From Scatosoma sp045644545 (GTDB lineage Bacteria > Bacillota > Clostridia > Christensenellales > Borkfalkiaceae), in the NCBI GenBank assembly GCA_045644545.1, contig JAZRHC010000026.1:1-43735 (forward strand): a stretch of 43,735 nt of DNA. The letters run 5' to 3'. Every line of letters begins with the position of its first letter. The stretch's first letter is position 1. The notes below the pieces were generated by a model. That model saw only the letters and a program-made list of their open reading frames with translations, did not search any database and was not told where the DNA came from. The position numbers and the translations under genes are program-made. Of the stretch, positions 15,276 through 23,859 are shown in pieces.

Positions 15276-17885
15276 ATGAAAGATTTTATCGTAAACGACG
15301 AAGAGTCCTTTCGTCGGCTTTTAGCGTCCGTTCGTCGGGCGCAGGAAATTTTTGCGGAGTATACGCAAGAACAGGTTGACCGCATTTTCTTTGCCGCGGC
15401 AAAGGCGGCGAACGCGGCGCGTATTCCGCTTGCCAAGCTCGCGGTGGAAGAAACGGGTATGGGCGTTTTCGAGGATAAAGTGCTCAAAAACCACTACGCC
15501 GCGGAGTATATTTATAACCGTTATAAGAGCGAAAAAACCTGCGGAGAGGCGGAGCGCGACGAGGCGAACGGATATATCCGCGTGTACGCGCCCGTCGGCG
15601 TGGCGGCGGCGATCGTGCCGACGACGAATCCCACTTCGACGGCGATCTTTAAAGCGTTGATTTGTTTAAAAACGCGCAACGGACTCATTTTTTCCCCGCA
15701 CCCGCGGGCGAAAGGTTGTACGATCGAAGCGGCGAAGGTGGTTTTGAAAGCGGCGGTAGAAGCGGGAGCGCCCGAAGATATTATCGGCTGGATCGACGAG
15801 CCGAGCGTGGCTTTGAGCGCGCTCGCAATGAAGGAAGCGGATATTATCCTCGCGACGGGCGGACCGCAGATGGTGAAAGCCGCGTATTCGTCGGGCAAGC
15901 CCGCGATCGGCGTAGGCGCGGGAAATACGCCCGCGGTGATCGATAAAACGGCGGATATCCCGCTTGCCGTTTCGTCCGTGCTTCATTCCAAAACCTTCGA
16001 TAACGGTATGATCTGCGCTTCCGAACAGTCGGTGATCGTCGCGAAAGAGATCTACGACGAATTTAAAGCGGAAATGGTGAAGCGGGGAAGCTATATGCTT
16101 AGCGCCGAGGAAGCCGAAAAGGTGCGCGGGGTGATTCTCGTGAACGGCGTTTTGAATTCCAAGATCGTCGGGCGCACCGCCTTAGAGATCGCGAAAATGG
16201 CGGGAATCGAGGGGGACGAAGATACCAAAGTGCTCGTCGGGGAAGTGGAGAGCGTGGGCGCGGAAGAGCCGTTCGCCAAGGAAAAGCTCTCGCCCGTGCT
16301 GGCAATGTATAAGGCGGAAAGCTTCGAGGACGCGCTGGAAAAGGCGGACGCGCTCGTGTACCGCGGCGGGATCGGGCACACCTCGTCGATCTATATCGAC
16401 GAGCGAGAGGAGGAACGGCTGACCGCCTTCCGCGAGAAAATGAAAACCTGCCGAATCCTCGTGAATACGCCCGCCGCGCAAGGCGGAATCGGGGATCTTT
16501 ATAACTTCCGTTTAACGCCGTCCTTAACGCTCGGTTGCGGGTCGTGGGGCGGGAACAGCGTTTGTGAAAACGTCGGCATTTCCGAGCTTACGAATATCAA
16601 GACGGTGGCGATTCGCAGGGAAAATATGCTTTGGCTGCAAATGCCCGAAAAGGTGTATTTTAAGCGCGGGTGTTTGGAAACCGCGCTCAAAGAGCTGAAA
16701 GATATCTACCGCAAGAAGCGCGCGTTCGTGGTGACGGATAAATTTTTATTCGAACACGGAATGCTGGAAACCACGCTCGGCGCGCTCGAAAAAATGGGGA
16801 TTGAACGGGAAGTCTTTTTTGAGGTAACCCCCGACCCTACGCTCGACTGCGTGGAAAGCGGCGTGAAGCGAATGAGGGCGTTTGCGCCCGATGTCGTGAT
16901 CGCGGTGGGCGGCGGCTCGCCGATCGACGCGGCGAAGGTGATGTGGGTGTTGTACGAGCACCCCGAAACGGATTTTGCCGATATGGCGATGCGGTTTATG
17001 GATATCAGAAAAAGAGTGTATACCTTCCCCGAAATGGGCAAAAAGGCTACGTTCGTCGCTGTGCCGACCACGGCGGGGACGGGGAGCGAGGTAACTCCTT
17101 TCGCCGTGATCACCGACGGAAAAACGGGCGCGAAATATCCGCTTGCCGATTATTCCCTGCTCCCGAATATCGCGATCTGCGACGTGGAGCTGATGAAGGA
17201 TATCCCGCCCGCGCTGACGGCGAACGCGGGGCTCGACGCCCTCTCTCACGCGCTCGAAGCGGTGGCTTCGGTGGTCGCTTCCGATTTTACGAACGGGCTT
17301 GCCTTAGAGGCGATTTCCTTGCTCGTCGCGTACCTGCCCGCCGCATTTCAAGAAGGGCGGGCGAATATGACGGCGCGGGAAAAGGTGGCGAACGGCGCGA
17401 CGATCGCGGGGCTTGCCTTTGCAAACGCGTTTTTGGGGCTTTGCCATTCGATGGCGCATAAGCTCGGCGCGTATTGGCATTTGCCGCACGGTATGGCGAA
17501 CTCGCTTTTGATCTTGGAGGTGATGAAATACAACGCTTCCGAAGTCCCCAAAAAGATGGGCACGTTCCCGCAGTACGCTTATCCCGATTGTAAAAGGCGG
17601 TATGCGCGCGTAGCGAGATATTTAGGCTTAAAAGGGGAAACGGACGACGAGCTGTTCGGCGCGTTGCTCCAAAAAATCGAGGAGCTTCAAAGCACGTTGA
17701 AAATGCCGAAAACCATTCGCGAAGCGATCGGGGATAAGGGCACGGAAGAAGAATTTTTAGCCTCGCTTGAACAGATGAGCGTAGACGCATTCGACGATCA
17801 ATGCACGGGCGCGAACCCGCGCTATCCGCTGGTCGAAGAGATCAAAGAGCTGTATCTTCGGGCGTATTACGGAAAAAAAGAATAG
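15276..17885 (+). CDS. adhE: Bifunctional acetaldehyde-CoA/alcohol dehydrogenase AdhE
   Basis: Reduces acetyl-CoA to acetaldehyde and then ethanol with two NADH, regenerating NAD+ in fermentation. 869 residues, the normal length of the fused enzyme. The aldehyde dehydrogenase half shows PTTNPTSTAIFK and the catalytic Cys247 in NGMICASEQ. The C-terminal iron-dependent alcohol dehydrogenase shows VIAVGGGSPIDAAKVMW, TTAGTGSEVTPFAVI, LDALSHALEA and CHSMAHKLGAYWHLPHGMAN with the metal-binding histidines. AdhE usually polymerises into spirosomes. It follows rex and is closed by a strong terminator. Confidence 0.98.
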   Translation: MKDFIVNDEESFRRLLASVRRAQEIFAEYTQEQVDRIFFAAAKAANAARIPLAKLAVEETGMGVFEDKVLKNHYAAEYIYNRYKSEKTCGEAERDEANGYIRVYAPVGVAAAIVPTTNPTSTAIFKALICLKTRNGLIFSPHPRAKGCTIEAAKVVLKAAVEAGAPEDIIGWIDEPSVALSALAMKEADIILATGGPQMVKAAYSSGKPAIGVGAGNTPAVIDKTADIPLAVSSVLHSKTFDNGMICASEQSVIVAKEIYDEFKAEMVKRGSYMLSAEEAEKVRGVILVNGVLNSKIVGRTALEIAKMAGIEGDEDTKVLVGEVESVGAEEPFAKEKLSPVLAMYKAESFEDALEKADALVYRGGIGHTSSIYIDEREEERLTAFREKMKTCRILVNTPAAQGGIGDLYNFRLTPSLTLGCGSWGGNSVCENVGISELTNIKTVAIRRENMLWLQMPEKVYFKRGCLETALKELKDIYRKKRAFVVTDKFLFEHGMLETTLGALEKMGIEREVFFEVTPDPTLDCVESGVKRMRAFAPDVVIAVGGGSPIDAAKVMWVLYEHPETDFADMAMRFMDIRKRVYTFPEMGKKATFVAVPTTAGTGSEVTPFAVITDGKTGAKYPLADYSLLPNIAICDVELMKDIPPALTANAGLDALSHALEAVASVVASDFTNGLALEAISLLVAYLPAAFQEGRANMTAREKVANGATIAGLAFANAFLGLCHSMAHKLGAYWHLPHGMANSLLILEVMKYNASEVPKKMGTFPQYAYPDCKRRYARVARYLGLKGETDDELFGALLQKIEELQSTLKMPKTIREAIGDKGTEEEFLASLEQMSVDAFDDQCTGANPRYPLVEEIKELYLRAYYGKKE

Positions 17886-17895
17886 GAAAAATGCG

Positions 17896-17921
17896 AAAAC
17901 GCCGACCATTCGGCGTTTTTT
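17896..17921 (+). terminator. Rho-independent terminator after adhE
   Basis: AAAACGCCGA pairs with TCGGCGTTTT around a CCAT loop, followed by an unbroken T run. Confidence 0.92.
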
Positions 17922-17933
17922 GCTTGCGAAAGA

Positions 17934-17962
17934 TTGACAAAAGCGCGGTTTTCGGGTATAAT
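17934..17962 (+). promoter_or_regulatory. Consensus sigma-A promoter for the hydrogenase-tilS unit
   Basis: TTGACA, 17 bases, TATAAT: both hexamers perfect. Its position shows that TTG 17965 cannot be the hydrogenase start, since transcription would begin near 17969. I see no Rex-like dyad here. Confidence 0.9.
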
Positions 17963-18000
17963 AGTTGAGTGAAAGGATATGCGAAGGAGAAATCAGAAAA

Positions 18001-19509
18001 GTGAGAGGACTGGAAACGTCGGTCGTGAAGTTAAGACACGAGGTGTTCAAAGAAGTAGCCAAAGTCGCGTTCGAATCGGAATCGGGAAGCGTGAACGACG
18101 ATATCGAAGCGATCCCTTATAAAATCACCCCCACCGAAGTGCCGCGTTACCGCGAGAGTATTTATCGCGAACGCGCGATCGCCGCGGAGCAGGTGCGGCT
18201 TGCGATGGGTATGTCGTTGCGCCCCGCCGATCGGCCCGTGCATATCACCGCGGGGCTCGACCAAAGCAATATTTCGGATAAATACTACGAGCCGCCTTTG
18301 ATGCAGGTGATCCCGTCGGCGTGCGATAAGTGCGAGGATAATAAATACGAGGTATCTAATCAATGCCGCGGCTGCGTGGCGAAGGCGTGCGTGGCGGCGT
18401 GCCCGAAAAACGCCATTTCCGTCGTGAACGGGCAAACGACGATCGATCAAAGCAAATGTATCAAATGCGGAAAATGCAAAAAGGCGTGCCCTTACGACGC
18501 GATCGCGCATAAAACGCGCCCCTGTTCGCAAGCGTGCGGCATCAAAGCCGTCGGCACGGACGAGCTCGGACGGGCGAAGATCGACAACGATAAATGCGTG
18601 GGGTGCGGACAATGTATGGTAAGCTGTCCGTTCGGCGCGATTGCGGATAAGTCGCAGATCTTCCAGCTCATTCGCGCGATCAAAAAAGGGGATTACGTGG
18701 TGGCGGAGGTCGCGCCCGCGATCGTCGGGCAGTTCGGCGCGGATATCACGCCCGCGATTATCAAAGGCGCGCTGCTCGATATCGGGTTTAAGGAAGTGCA
18801 CGAGGTGGCAAGCGGCGCGGACGTGGCGGCGGCGACGGAAGCGCATCAATACGTCGAAGAGGTCGTTTCGGGTCAGCTTCCCTTCCTTTTGACGTCGTGT
18901 TGTCCCGCGTGGGCAATGCTCGCGAAAAAGCAGTTCCCGCAGCTTATCGACAAGGTTTCGCAATCGCTCACCCCGATGGTGGCGACGGCGCGCAAGATCA
19001 AGCAAAGAACGCCTAAGGCGCGGGTCGTGTTTATCGGGCCTTGCGCGGCAAAAAAGCTGGAAGCTTCGCGGGCTTCCGTGCGTAGCGACGTGGATTTCGT
19101 GATCACGTTCGAAGAACTCGCGGGCATTTTCGACGCGAAGAATATCGACTTTTCCAAGTATCAAAGCGAACGCTCTATTCACGAGGCGACGGGCGCGGGC
19201 AGAGGCTACGCGGTCGCGGGCGGGGTCGCTTCGGCGATCGAAAAATGCGTGAAGGAATACTATCCCGGCGTAGAGGTGAAAATCGAACACGCCGAGGGAC
19301 TGGAAGAATGTAAAAAAATGCTCCTTTTAGCCAAGCTCGGCAAAAAGGACGGGTGTTTGATCGAAGGTATGGGCTGTCCAGGCGGGTGTATCGCGGGCGC
19401 GGGCACGAATATTTCGCTGGAAAAGGCGGCGGCAGAAGTGAAAAAGTTCGTCGAACGCTCCTCTAAGCCTTTGCCGGCAAAGGATCTTTACGAAATCGAT
19501 CTGCCTTGA
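18001..19509 (+). CDS. [FeFe] hydrogenase, group B-like, monomeric
   Basis: Catalyses reversible proton reduction to H2, probably disposing of electrons from ferredoxin. 502 residues. Three CxxCxxCxxxCP-type iron-sulfur motifs are visible (CRGCVAKACVAACP, CIKCGKCKKACP, CVGCGQCMVSCP) plus an earlier CDKC. The H-cluster ligands are TSCCPAW (298-304), PCAAKK (347) and MGCPGGCIAGAG (457). TSCCPAW rather than TSCSPGW marks group B rather than the well-studied group A enzymes. GTG 18001 is the start because it is the first in-frame candidate after the promoter, with AAGGAG 11 bases upstream. No hydEFG maturation genes are in the window. Confidence 0.9.
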   Translation: MRGLETSVVKLRHEVFKEVAKVAFESESGSVNDDIEAIPYKITPTEVPRYRESIYRERAIAAEQVRLAMGMSLRPADRPVHITAGLDQSNISDKYYEPPLMQVIPSACDKCEDNKYEVSNQCRGCVAKACVAACPKNAISVVNGQTTIDQSKCIKCGKCKKACPYDAIAHKTRPCSQACGIKAVGTDELGRAKIDNDKCVGCGQCMVSCPFGAIADKSQIFQLIRAIKKGDYVVAEVAPAIVGQFGADITPAIIKGALLDIGFKEVHEVASGADVAAATEAHQYVEEVVSGQLPFLLTSCCPAWAMLAKKQFPQLIDKVSQSLTPMVATARKIKQRTPKARVVFIGPCAAKKLEASRASVRSDVDFVITFEELAGIFDAKNIDFSKYQSERSIHEATGAGRGYAVAGGVASAIEKCVKEYYPGVEVKIEHAEGLEECKKMLLLAKLGKKDGCLIEGMGCPGGCIAGAGTNISLEKAAAEVKKFVERSSKPLPAKDLYEIDLP

Positions 19510-19530
19510 CGGGCGGAAAAGGAAAGAAAA

Positions 19531-20841
19531 ATGAATTTCGGCGAGTTTACGGGAAAACGAATTTGCGTTGCCCTTTCGGGCGGCGCGGACTCTCTGGCGC
19601 TTCTGCATTATTTAAAGGAGCGCGCGGAGGCGTTTTCCTTTTTGCTTTCCGCCGTCAACTGCGAGCACGGCTTGCGGGGCGAAAAGAGCTTAGCCGACAC
19701 CCGTTTCGTCCAAGCGCTTTGCAAGGACTGGGGCGTGCCGCTTTTTTGCTTTTCGGAGGATTGCGCGGCGCGGGCGAACAGGGATAAAGTAAGCGTGGAA
19801 ACGGCGGCGCGGGAGTTCCGCTACGAATGCTTCGAAAGCTTGCTCGCGCAGGATCAATGCGATTATATCGCGCTCGGGCATCACGCGGACGACGAGGCGG
19901 AAACCCTTTTATTTCGGCTTTGTCGCGGGGCTTCGCTCACGGGCGCGGGCGCAATGAAAGAGGTGGCGGGGCGGTATCTTCGTCCGCTTTTATCCTTTTC
20001 AAAAGAAGAAATTCTTTCTTACGCGAAAGAAAAAGGACTTTCCTACCGCACGGACGAAAGCAATTTCGAGCCGATCGCCGCGCGCAACCGCCTTAGGTTG
20101 GAAGTGCTTCCCAAGCTCGAAGAGATTATTCCCGGCGCGACGGAGAATTTAAGCCGTTTCGCTTTTTTGGCGGCGGCGGACGACGAATATTTATACGCGC
20201 TTTCTAAGTCGTTGATCGAAAAAGCGGAAAAAATTTCGGCGGAGGATTCGGGGCTTAGATTGCAATTTTGCAAAGAAAAGCCGCTTTTTTTCCGCGCTTG
20301 CCTCACCGTTTTGAAAACGCTTGGGCTCAACAAGGACTATACGCAAAAGCATTTGGAAAGCGTGTACGCGTTGCAAGAAATGCAAACGGGCGCAAGGGCG
20401 GTTTTAAAAGGCGGGATCGTCGCCGAGAGGATATACGATAAAATCGCGTTTTTTATTGAAGGGGCTATCCGCGGCGAATGGTCGAGAGGGTTTGCCGTCG
20501 GCTCGTTCGACGGGGGCAGCTACGAGATTACCGTTTCGACCGAGCCGATCGAGGGCGCGGAAAAGCTCTTGCGCTTCGACGGGGAGAAAGTGCCCGAAAA
20601 CGCCGTGTTCCGATTCCCCGAAGAAGGGGATACCTTCGAAAAATTCGGCGGCGGGCGAAAGTCTTTGAAAAAATACCTCGTGGATAAAAAGATTTCCGCG
20701 CGGGAGCGGGAAAGCTTGCCCGTGTTGGCGGACGGAAAAGAAATTTTACTCGTTTGCGGCGTGGAGATTTCCGAAAAACTGCGCGTGGACGAAAGAACTC
20801 AACGCACGCTATATGTTTCAATTAAACGGAAAGAACCTTAA
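19531..20841 (+). CDS. tilS: tRNA(Ile)-lysidine synthase TilS
   Basis: Modifies the CAU anticodon of tRNA-Ile2 with lysine using ATP, so AUA is read as Ile. 436 residues. The N-type ATP pyrophosphatase domain starts at CVALSGGADSLALLHYL; NCEHGLRG, VSVETAAREFRY, LGHHADDEAETLLFRL and RPLL and NRLRLEVLPKLEE are conserved TilS features. The C-terminal TilS domain ends with FGGGRKSLKKYLVDKKISAR and ILLVCGVEIS. It begins 21 bases after the hydrogenase and shares its promoter. A hydrogenase-tilS pairing has no functional link that I know of. Confidence 0.96.
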   Translation: MNFGEFTGKRICVALSGGADSLALLHYLKERAEAFSFLLSAVNCEHGLRGEKSLADTRFVQALCKDWGVPLFCFSEDCAARANRDKVSVETAAREFRYECFESLLAQDQCDYIALGHHADDEAETLLFRLCRGASLTGAGAMKEVAGRYLRPLLSFSKEEILSYAKEKGLSYRTDESNFEPIAARNRLRLEVLPKLEEIIPGATENLSRFAFLAAADDEYLYALSKSLIEKAEKISAEDSGLRLQFCKEKPLFFRACLTVLKTLGLNKDYTQKHLESVYALQEMQTGARAVLKGGIVAERIYDKIAFFIEGAIRGEWSRGFAVGSFDGGSYEITVSTEPIEGAEKLLRFDGEKVPENAVFRFPEEGDTFEKFGGGRKSLKKYLVDKKISARERESLPVLADGKEILLVCGVEISEKLRVDERTQRTLYVSIKRKEP

Positions 20842-20884
20842 ACGGTTGAGCTTCTTTAAAAACTTTACGTGCGTAAACCATACG

Positions 20885-20919
20885 AAAAAACGCCTCGAAT
20901 CAACTATTCGGGGCGTTTT
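20885..20919. terminator. Bidirectional terminator between tilS and the AraC-type gene
   Basis: A 13-pair stem, AAAACGCCTCGAA (20887-20899) with TTCGGGGCGTTTT (20907-20919) and one G-U pair, flanked by T runs on both strands (six on the minus strand). Confidence 0.85.
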
Positions 20920-20933
20920 GCAACCGCGTAAGT

Positions 20934-21728
20934 TTAGCGGGTTTTTCTGTAATTGAGCGGAGAAAGCCCGATTTCTTTTTTGAAAACGAGGCTGAAATAG
21001 TTCGCCGAAGAAAATCCGCAAAGGAAGGATATTTCCTCGATGGATTTGCTCGTGGTGGATAAAAGAGATTTTGCTTTGTTGAGCCGCACGCGGAAAAGAT
21101 ATTCCATAATCGAACAGCGTAGCACGCTTTTAAAGCGTTTGCAAAGGGTGGCTTTGGACAGAAAAAACTGCTTGCAAAGCTTTTCAAGGGTAATTTCCTT
21201 TTGATAATTTTCGTTGATATAAAAGACCATTTTTAAAACGATCGGGTCGCTTTCCTGATCGATTGGCGATTCGCTCGCGACGGGCAGGGGTTGAAGCTTC
21301 TGTTTTTGCAAAAAGTAAAAAATCGTTTCCACGATTGCGAGCTCGTAGTTTTTTCGATCCTTCGAGTTCATTGCTTTGAGGGAGGAAACTTCTTCTAAAA
21401 GCCTCTTCGTCAACGGAAGATACTCCCCGTCTAACCGCATAGCAAAGTGCTTGCTGCAATCGGAAAAGAATTTGATTTCTTCCTTTTTCAAAAGGTCGGC
21501 GGAAATATTGACGTTAATGCGCTTATACGGTCCGCCTTCCGTTTTATGTAAGCAAAACGGCGGAATCACGCAGAAGGTATTCGGCGGCAACACGAACATT
21601 TTATCCTGTAAAAAAATTGCCCGCGAGCCTTCCAAAAGAAAATACAGCTCGTAATAATCGTGGCTGTGCGGCTCGGACATATCAAAATCCGTTTGCATTT
21701 TTCTGCTCTCGATTTCTAAAAAATCCAT
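20934..21728 (-). CDS. AraC-family transcriptional regulator with cupin sensor domain
   Basis: 264 residues. The N-terminal half is a cupin-like sensor (FDMSEPHSHDYYELYFLLEG, then FVLPPNTFCVIPPFCLHKTE), which in AraC relatives binds a small ligand. The C-terminal half has two helix-turn-helix units (ITLEKLCKQFFLSKATLCKR and SIEEISFLCGFSSANYFSLV) ending in GLSPLNYRK. AAAGGA precedes the ATG. It faces the ABC-2 exporter genes across a shared 155-base promoter region, so it may regulate that exporter, but neither ligand nor target can be read from sequence. Confidence 0.92.
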   Translation of the reverse strand: MDFLEIESRKMQTDFDMSEPHSHDYYELYFLLEGSRAIFLQDKMFVLPPNTFCVIPPFCLHKTEGGPYKRINVNISADLLKKEEIKFFSDCSKHFAMRLDGEYLPLTKRLLEEVSSLKAMNSKDRKNYELAIVETIFYFLQKQKLQPLPVASESPIDQESDPIVLKMVFYINENYQKEITLEKLCKQFFLSKATLCKRFKSVLRCSIMEYLFRVRLNKAKSLLSTTSKSIEEISFLCGFSSANYFSLVFKKEIGLSPLNYRKTR

Positions 21729-21761
21729 ACTTTATCCTTTACGATTTATGTAATTTAAATC

Positions 21762-21790
21762 ATTTTATCATTCTTTTCTTCGTTTGTCAA
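21762..21790 (-). promoter_or_regulatory. Sigma-A promoter for the AraC-type regulator
   Basis: On the complement TTGACA (21785-21790), 17 bases, TAAAAT (21762-21767). Confidence 0.8.
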
Positions 21791-21819
21791 GCATATTGAA
21801 AATAATTATCTTTCGCGGG

Positions 21820-21868
21820 TTGACAAATTTTCTCGACTATGTTAATATATTGATATCAAAATGATATC
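21820..21868 (+). promoter_or_regulatory. Exporter promoter with GATATC dyad
   Basis: TTGACA (21820-21825), 17 bases, TAATAT (21843-21848). Two GATATC hexamers at 21852-21857 and 21863-21868, separated by five bases, form a dyad over the likely transcription start and make an operator candidate. Which regulator binds is unknown. Confidence 0.7.
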
Positions 21869-21883
21869 TTATAAGGAACTAAA

Positions 21884-22795
21884 ATGGACGTTATCAAAAT
21901 AGAAAATCTGCAAAAAAGCTTTGGCGAAGTAAAAGCGGTGCAAGGCGTAAGCTTCAAGGTGAAGGAAGGGGAGCTGTTCGCCTTTCTCGGCGTGAACGGT
22001 GCGGGCAAGAGCACGACTATCTCGATTTTATGCGGTCAACTGAAAAAAGACGGGGGCAGGGTTGAGATTAACGGCAAAAATCTCGACGAAAACCCCGAGG
22101 AATTAAAGGCGCAATTCGGAGTGGTGTTTCAAAATTCCGTCCTCGATAAGCCTCTTTCGGTATACGACAATTTAAAGAGTCGCGCCGCGCTCTATAAGAT
22201 TACGGGCGACGAATTTGAAAAGCGCTTGGAGGAGCTTACGAAAATGCTGGATTTCAAAGAGCTGTTGCACCGTCCTTTCGGAAAGCTTTCGGGCGGACAA
22301 AAACGTCGCGTCGATATAGCGCGCGCCCTGCTTCATAAGCCGAAGATCCTCGTTCTCGACGAGCCGACGACGGGGCTTGACCCGCAGACCCGAAAAACGG
22401 TGTGGGAAGTGATTGAACGGCTGAGAAAGGAAGAAAAAACGACGGTGTTTTTAACCACGCATTATATGGAAGAAGCGGCGGACGCGGACTACGTTGTCAT
22501 TCTCGACGGCGGAAAGATCGCGGCGGAAGGCTCGCCGCTTGCCCTCAAAAACGCCTACACGCGCGATTTTATCACTCTCTACGGCGCGCAAGAAGAAACG
22601 GCGAAATTGCTGGGATTTCCCTATGAGAAGATCGGCGAAGCCTATCGGGTTTCCGTGCCCGACACGGCGACGGCGACCGCGCTTATACAAAAATATCCGC
22701 AGGTATTTATCGACTACGAGATCGTGAAAGGGAAGATGGACGACGTGTTTCTTGCCGTCACGGGTAAAAAATTAACGGGAGGAGAGGGAAAATGA
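21884..22795 (+). CDS. ABC-2 type exporter, ATP-binding protein
   Basis: 303 residues. Walker A GVNGAGKSTT, Q-loop VVFQNSVLD, signature LSGGQKRRVDIARAL, Walker B ILVLDEPTTGLD and H-loop FLTTHYMEEA define the DrrA/CcmA-like class of exporter ATPases, with the usual C-terminal extension of about 80 residues. It would power export of a drug, lipid or polysaccharide by the overlapping permease. It is divergent from the AraC-type regulator. Confidence 0.94.
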   Translation: MDVIKIENLQKSFGEVKAVQGVSFKVKEGELFAFLGVNGAGKSTTISILCGQLKKDGGRVEINGKNLDENPEELKAQFGVVFQNSVLDKPLSVYDNLKSRAALYKITGDEFEKRLEELTKMLDFKELLHRPFGKLSGGQKRRVDIARALLHKPKILVLDEPTTGLDPQTRKTVWEVIERLRKEEKTTVFLTTHYMEEAADADYVVILDGGKIAAEGSPLALKNAYTRDFITLYGAQEETAKLLGFPYEKIGEAYRVSVPDTATATALIQKYPQVFIDYEIVKGKMDDVFLAVTGKKLTGGEGK

Positions 22796-23712
22796 GCTCG
22801 AAAAACGAAATAAAAACGCTCGGCGCGTTGATCAAGCGCAACTCGAAAATGTTTTTCAAGGACAAAGGGATATTTTTCACGTCCCTCGTCACGCCGCTCA
22901 TTTTGCTCGTGCTATACGCGACCTTTCTTGCAAACGTTTATCGCGACAGTTTTCTTTCGTCTATGCCCGAGGGAATCGCGGTATCGGATAAGCTCCTCGA
23001 CGGAATGGTCGGCGGACAGCTTTTCTCGTCGCTTCTCGCCGTTTGCTGCGTCACGGTTTCCTTTTGCGCGAATATGCTGATGGTGCAGGATAAAGTGACG
23101 GGCGCGCGGAGCGATTTAACCGTTTCGCCCGTGAAAAATTCCACGCTCGCGCTCGGCTATTATATTTCCACGACTTTAACGACGCTTCTCGTTTGTTTCG
23201 TGGCGACGGTTGCGTGCCTGATTTATATCGCGTTCGCAGGGTGGTATTTGGCGGTTTCGGATATTTTTCTGCTTCTTTTGGATATTTTTCTGTTGTCGGC
23301 GTTCGGCACGGCGCTTTCGTCCGTGATCAATTTTTTCTTAACCTCGCAAGGGCAGATTTCGGCGGTCGGAACGATCGTCTCGGCGGGCTACGGATTTATT
23401 TGCGGCGCGTATATGCCTATATCGCAATTCGGTGCAGGGCTTCGAAACGCCGTGGCGTTTTTGCCGGGAACGTACGGCACTTCGCTTTTGAGAAACCACG
23501 CGTTAAACGGCGTGTTTGCGGAAATGTCCTCGCTCGGCTTTCCGCCCGAAGCGATCGCGGGGATCAAGGATTCCATTGATTGTAATATTTACTTTTTCGG
23601 TCGCAGCGTTCCGCAAGGCGCGATGTACGCAATTCTCGCCTTGTCCGTCGTCGCGCTCGTCGGCGCGTATATTCTGCTCAACCTATTAAAAGAAAAACGA
23701 AACGGGAAGTAA
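22792..23712 (+). CDS. ABC-2 type exporter, permease
   Basis: 306 residues with one N-terminal membrane helix, a long extracytoplasmic segment and five clustered C-terminal helices, the ABC2_membrane arrangement. Conserved features include MLMVQDKVTGARSDL (cytoplasmic, preceding a helix) and FICGAYMPISQFGAGLRN, the block before the final helices in DrrB-like permeases. The ATG overlaps the ATPase stop as ATGA. Substrate unknown; the divergent AraC-type gene suggests an inducible efflux function. Confidence 0.9.
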   Translation: MSSKNEIKTLGALIKRNSKMFFKDKGIFFTSLVTPLILLVLYATFLANVYRDSFLSSMPEGIAVSDKLLDGMVGGQLFSSLLAVCCVTVSFCANMLMVQDKVTGARSDLTVSPVKNSTLALGYYISTTLTTLLVCFVATVACLIYIAFAGWYLAVSDIFLLLLDIFLLSAFGTALSSVINFFLTSQGQISAVGTIVSAGYGFICGAYMPISQFGAGLRNAVAFLPGTYGTSLLRNHALNGVFAEMSSLGFPPEAIAGIKDSIDCNIYFFGRSVPQGAMYAILALSVVALVGAYILLNLLKEKRNGK

Positions 23713-23741
23713 ACGAATCTCGCATTTTCTCTAAAACGCTT

Positions 23742-23769
23742 AAAAAATCTGGCGTTAATCAACGCCAGA
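23742..23769 (-). terminator. Rho-independent terminator for degV
   Basis: TCTGGCGTT and AACGCCAGA form a 9-pair stem with an AATC loop. The T run lies only on the minus-strand exit side (A6 at 23742-23747), so it serves degV; the exporter operon has no clear terminator. The rest of 23713-23859 shows nothing else. Confidence 0.85.
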
Positions 23770-23859
23770 CGAAAAAGGGTATTAAATTCCCCAAAATCAC
23801 AGATTTATTTTTACTTTTTCTTAAAAAGTGTTGCGCTTAGTTTAAAAAATTATCGGAAA

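Noticed and set aside
17965..18000. TTG start of the hydrogenase
   Set aside because: It lies upstream of the predicted transcription start set by the consensus promoter.
18031..19290. 419-codon minus-strand ORF opposite the hydrogenase
   Set aside because: It is a shadow frame of a GC-rich gene with Arg/His-rich low-complexity composition.
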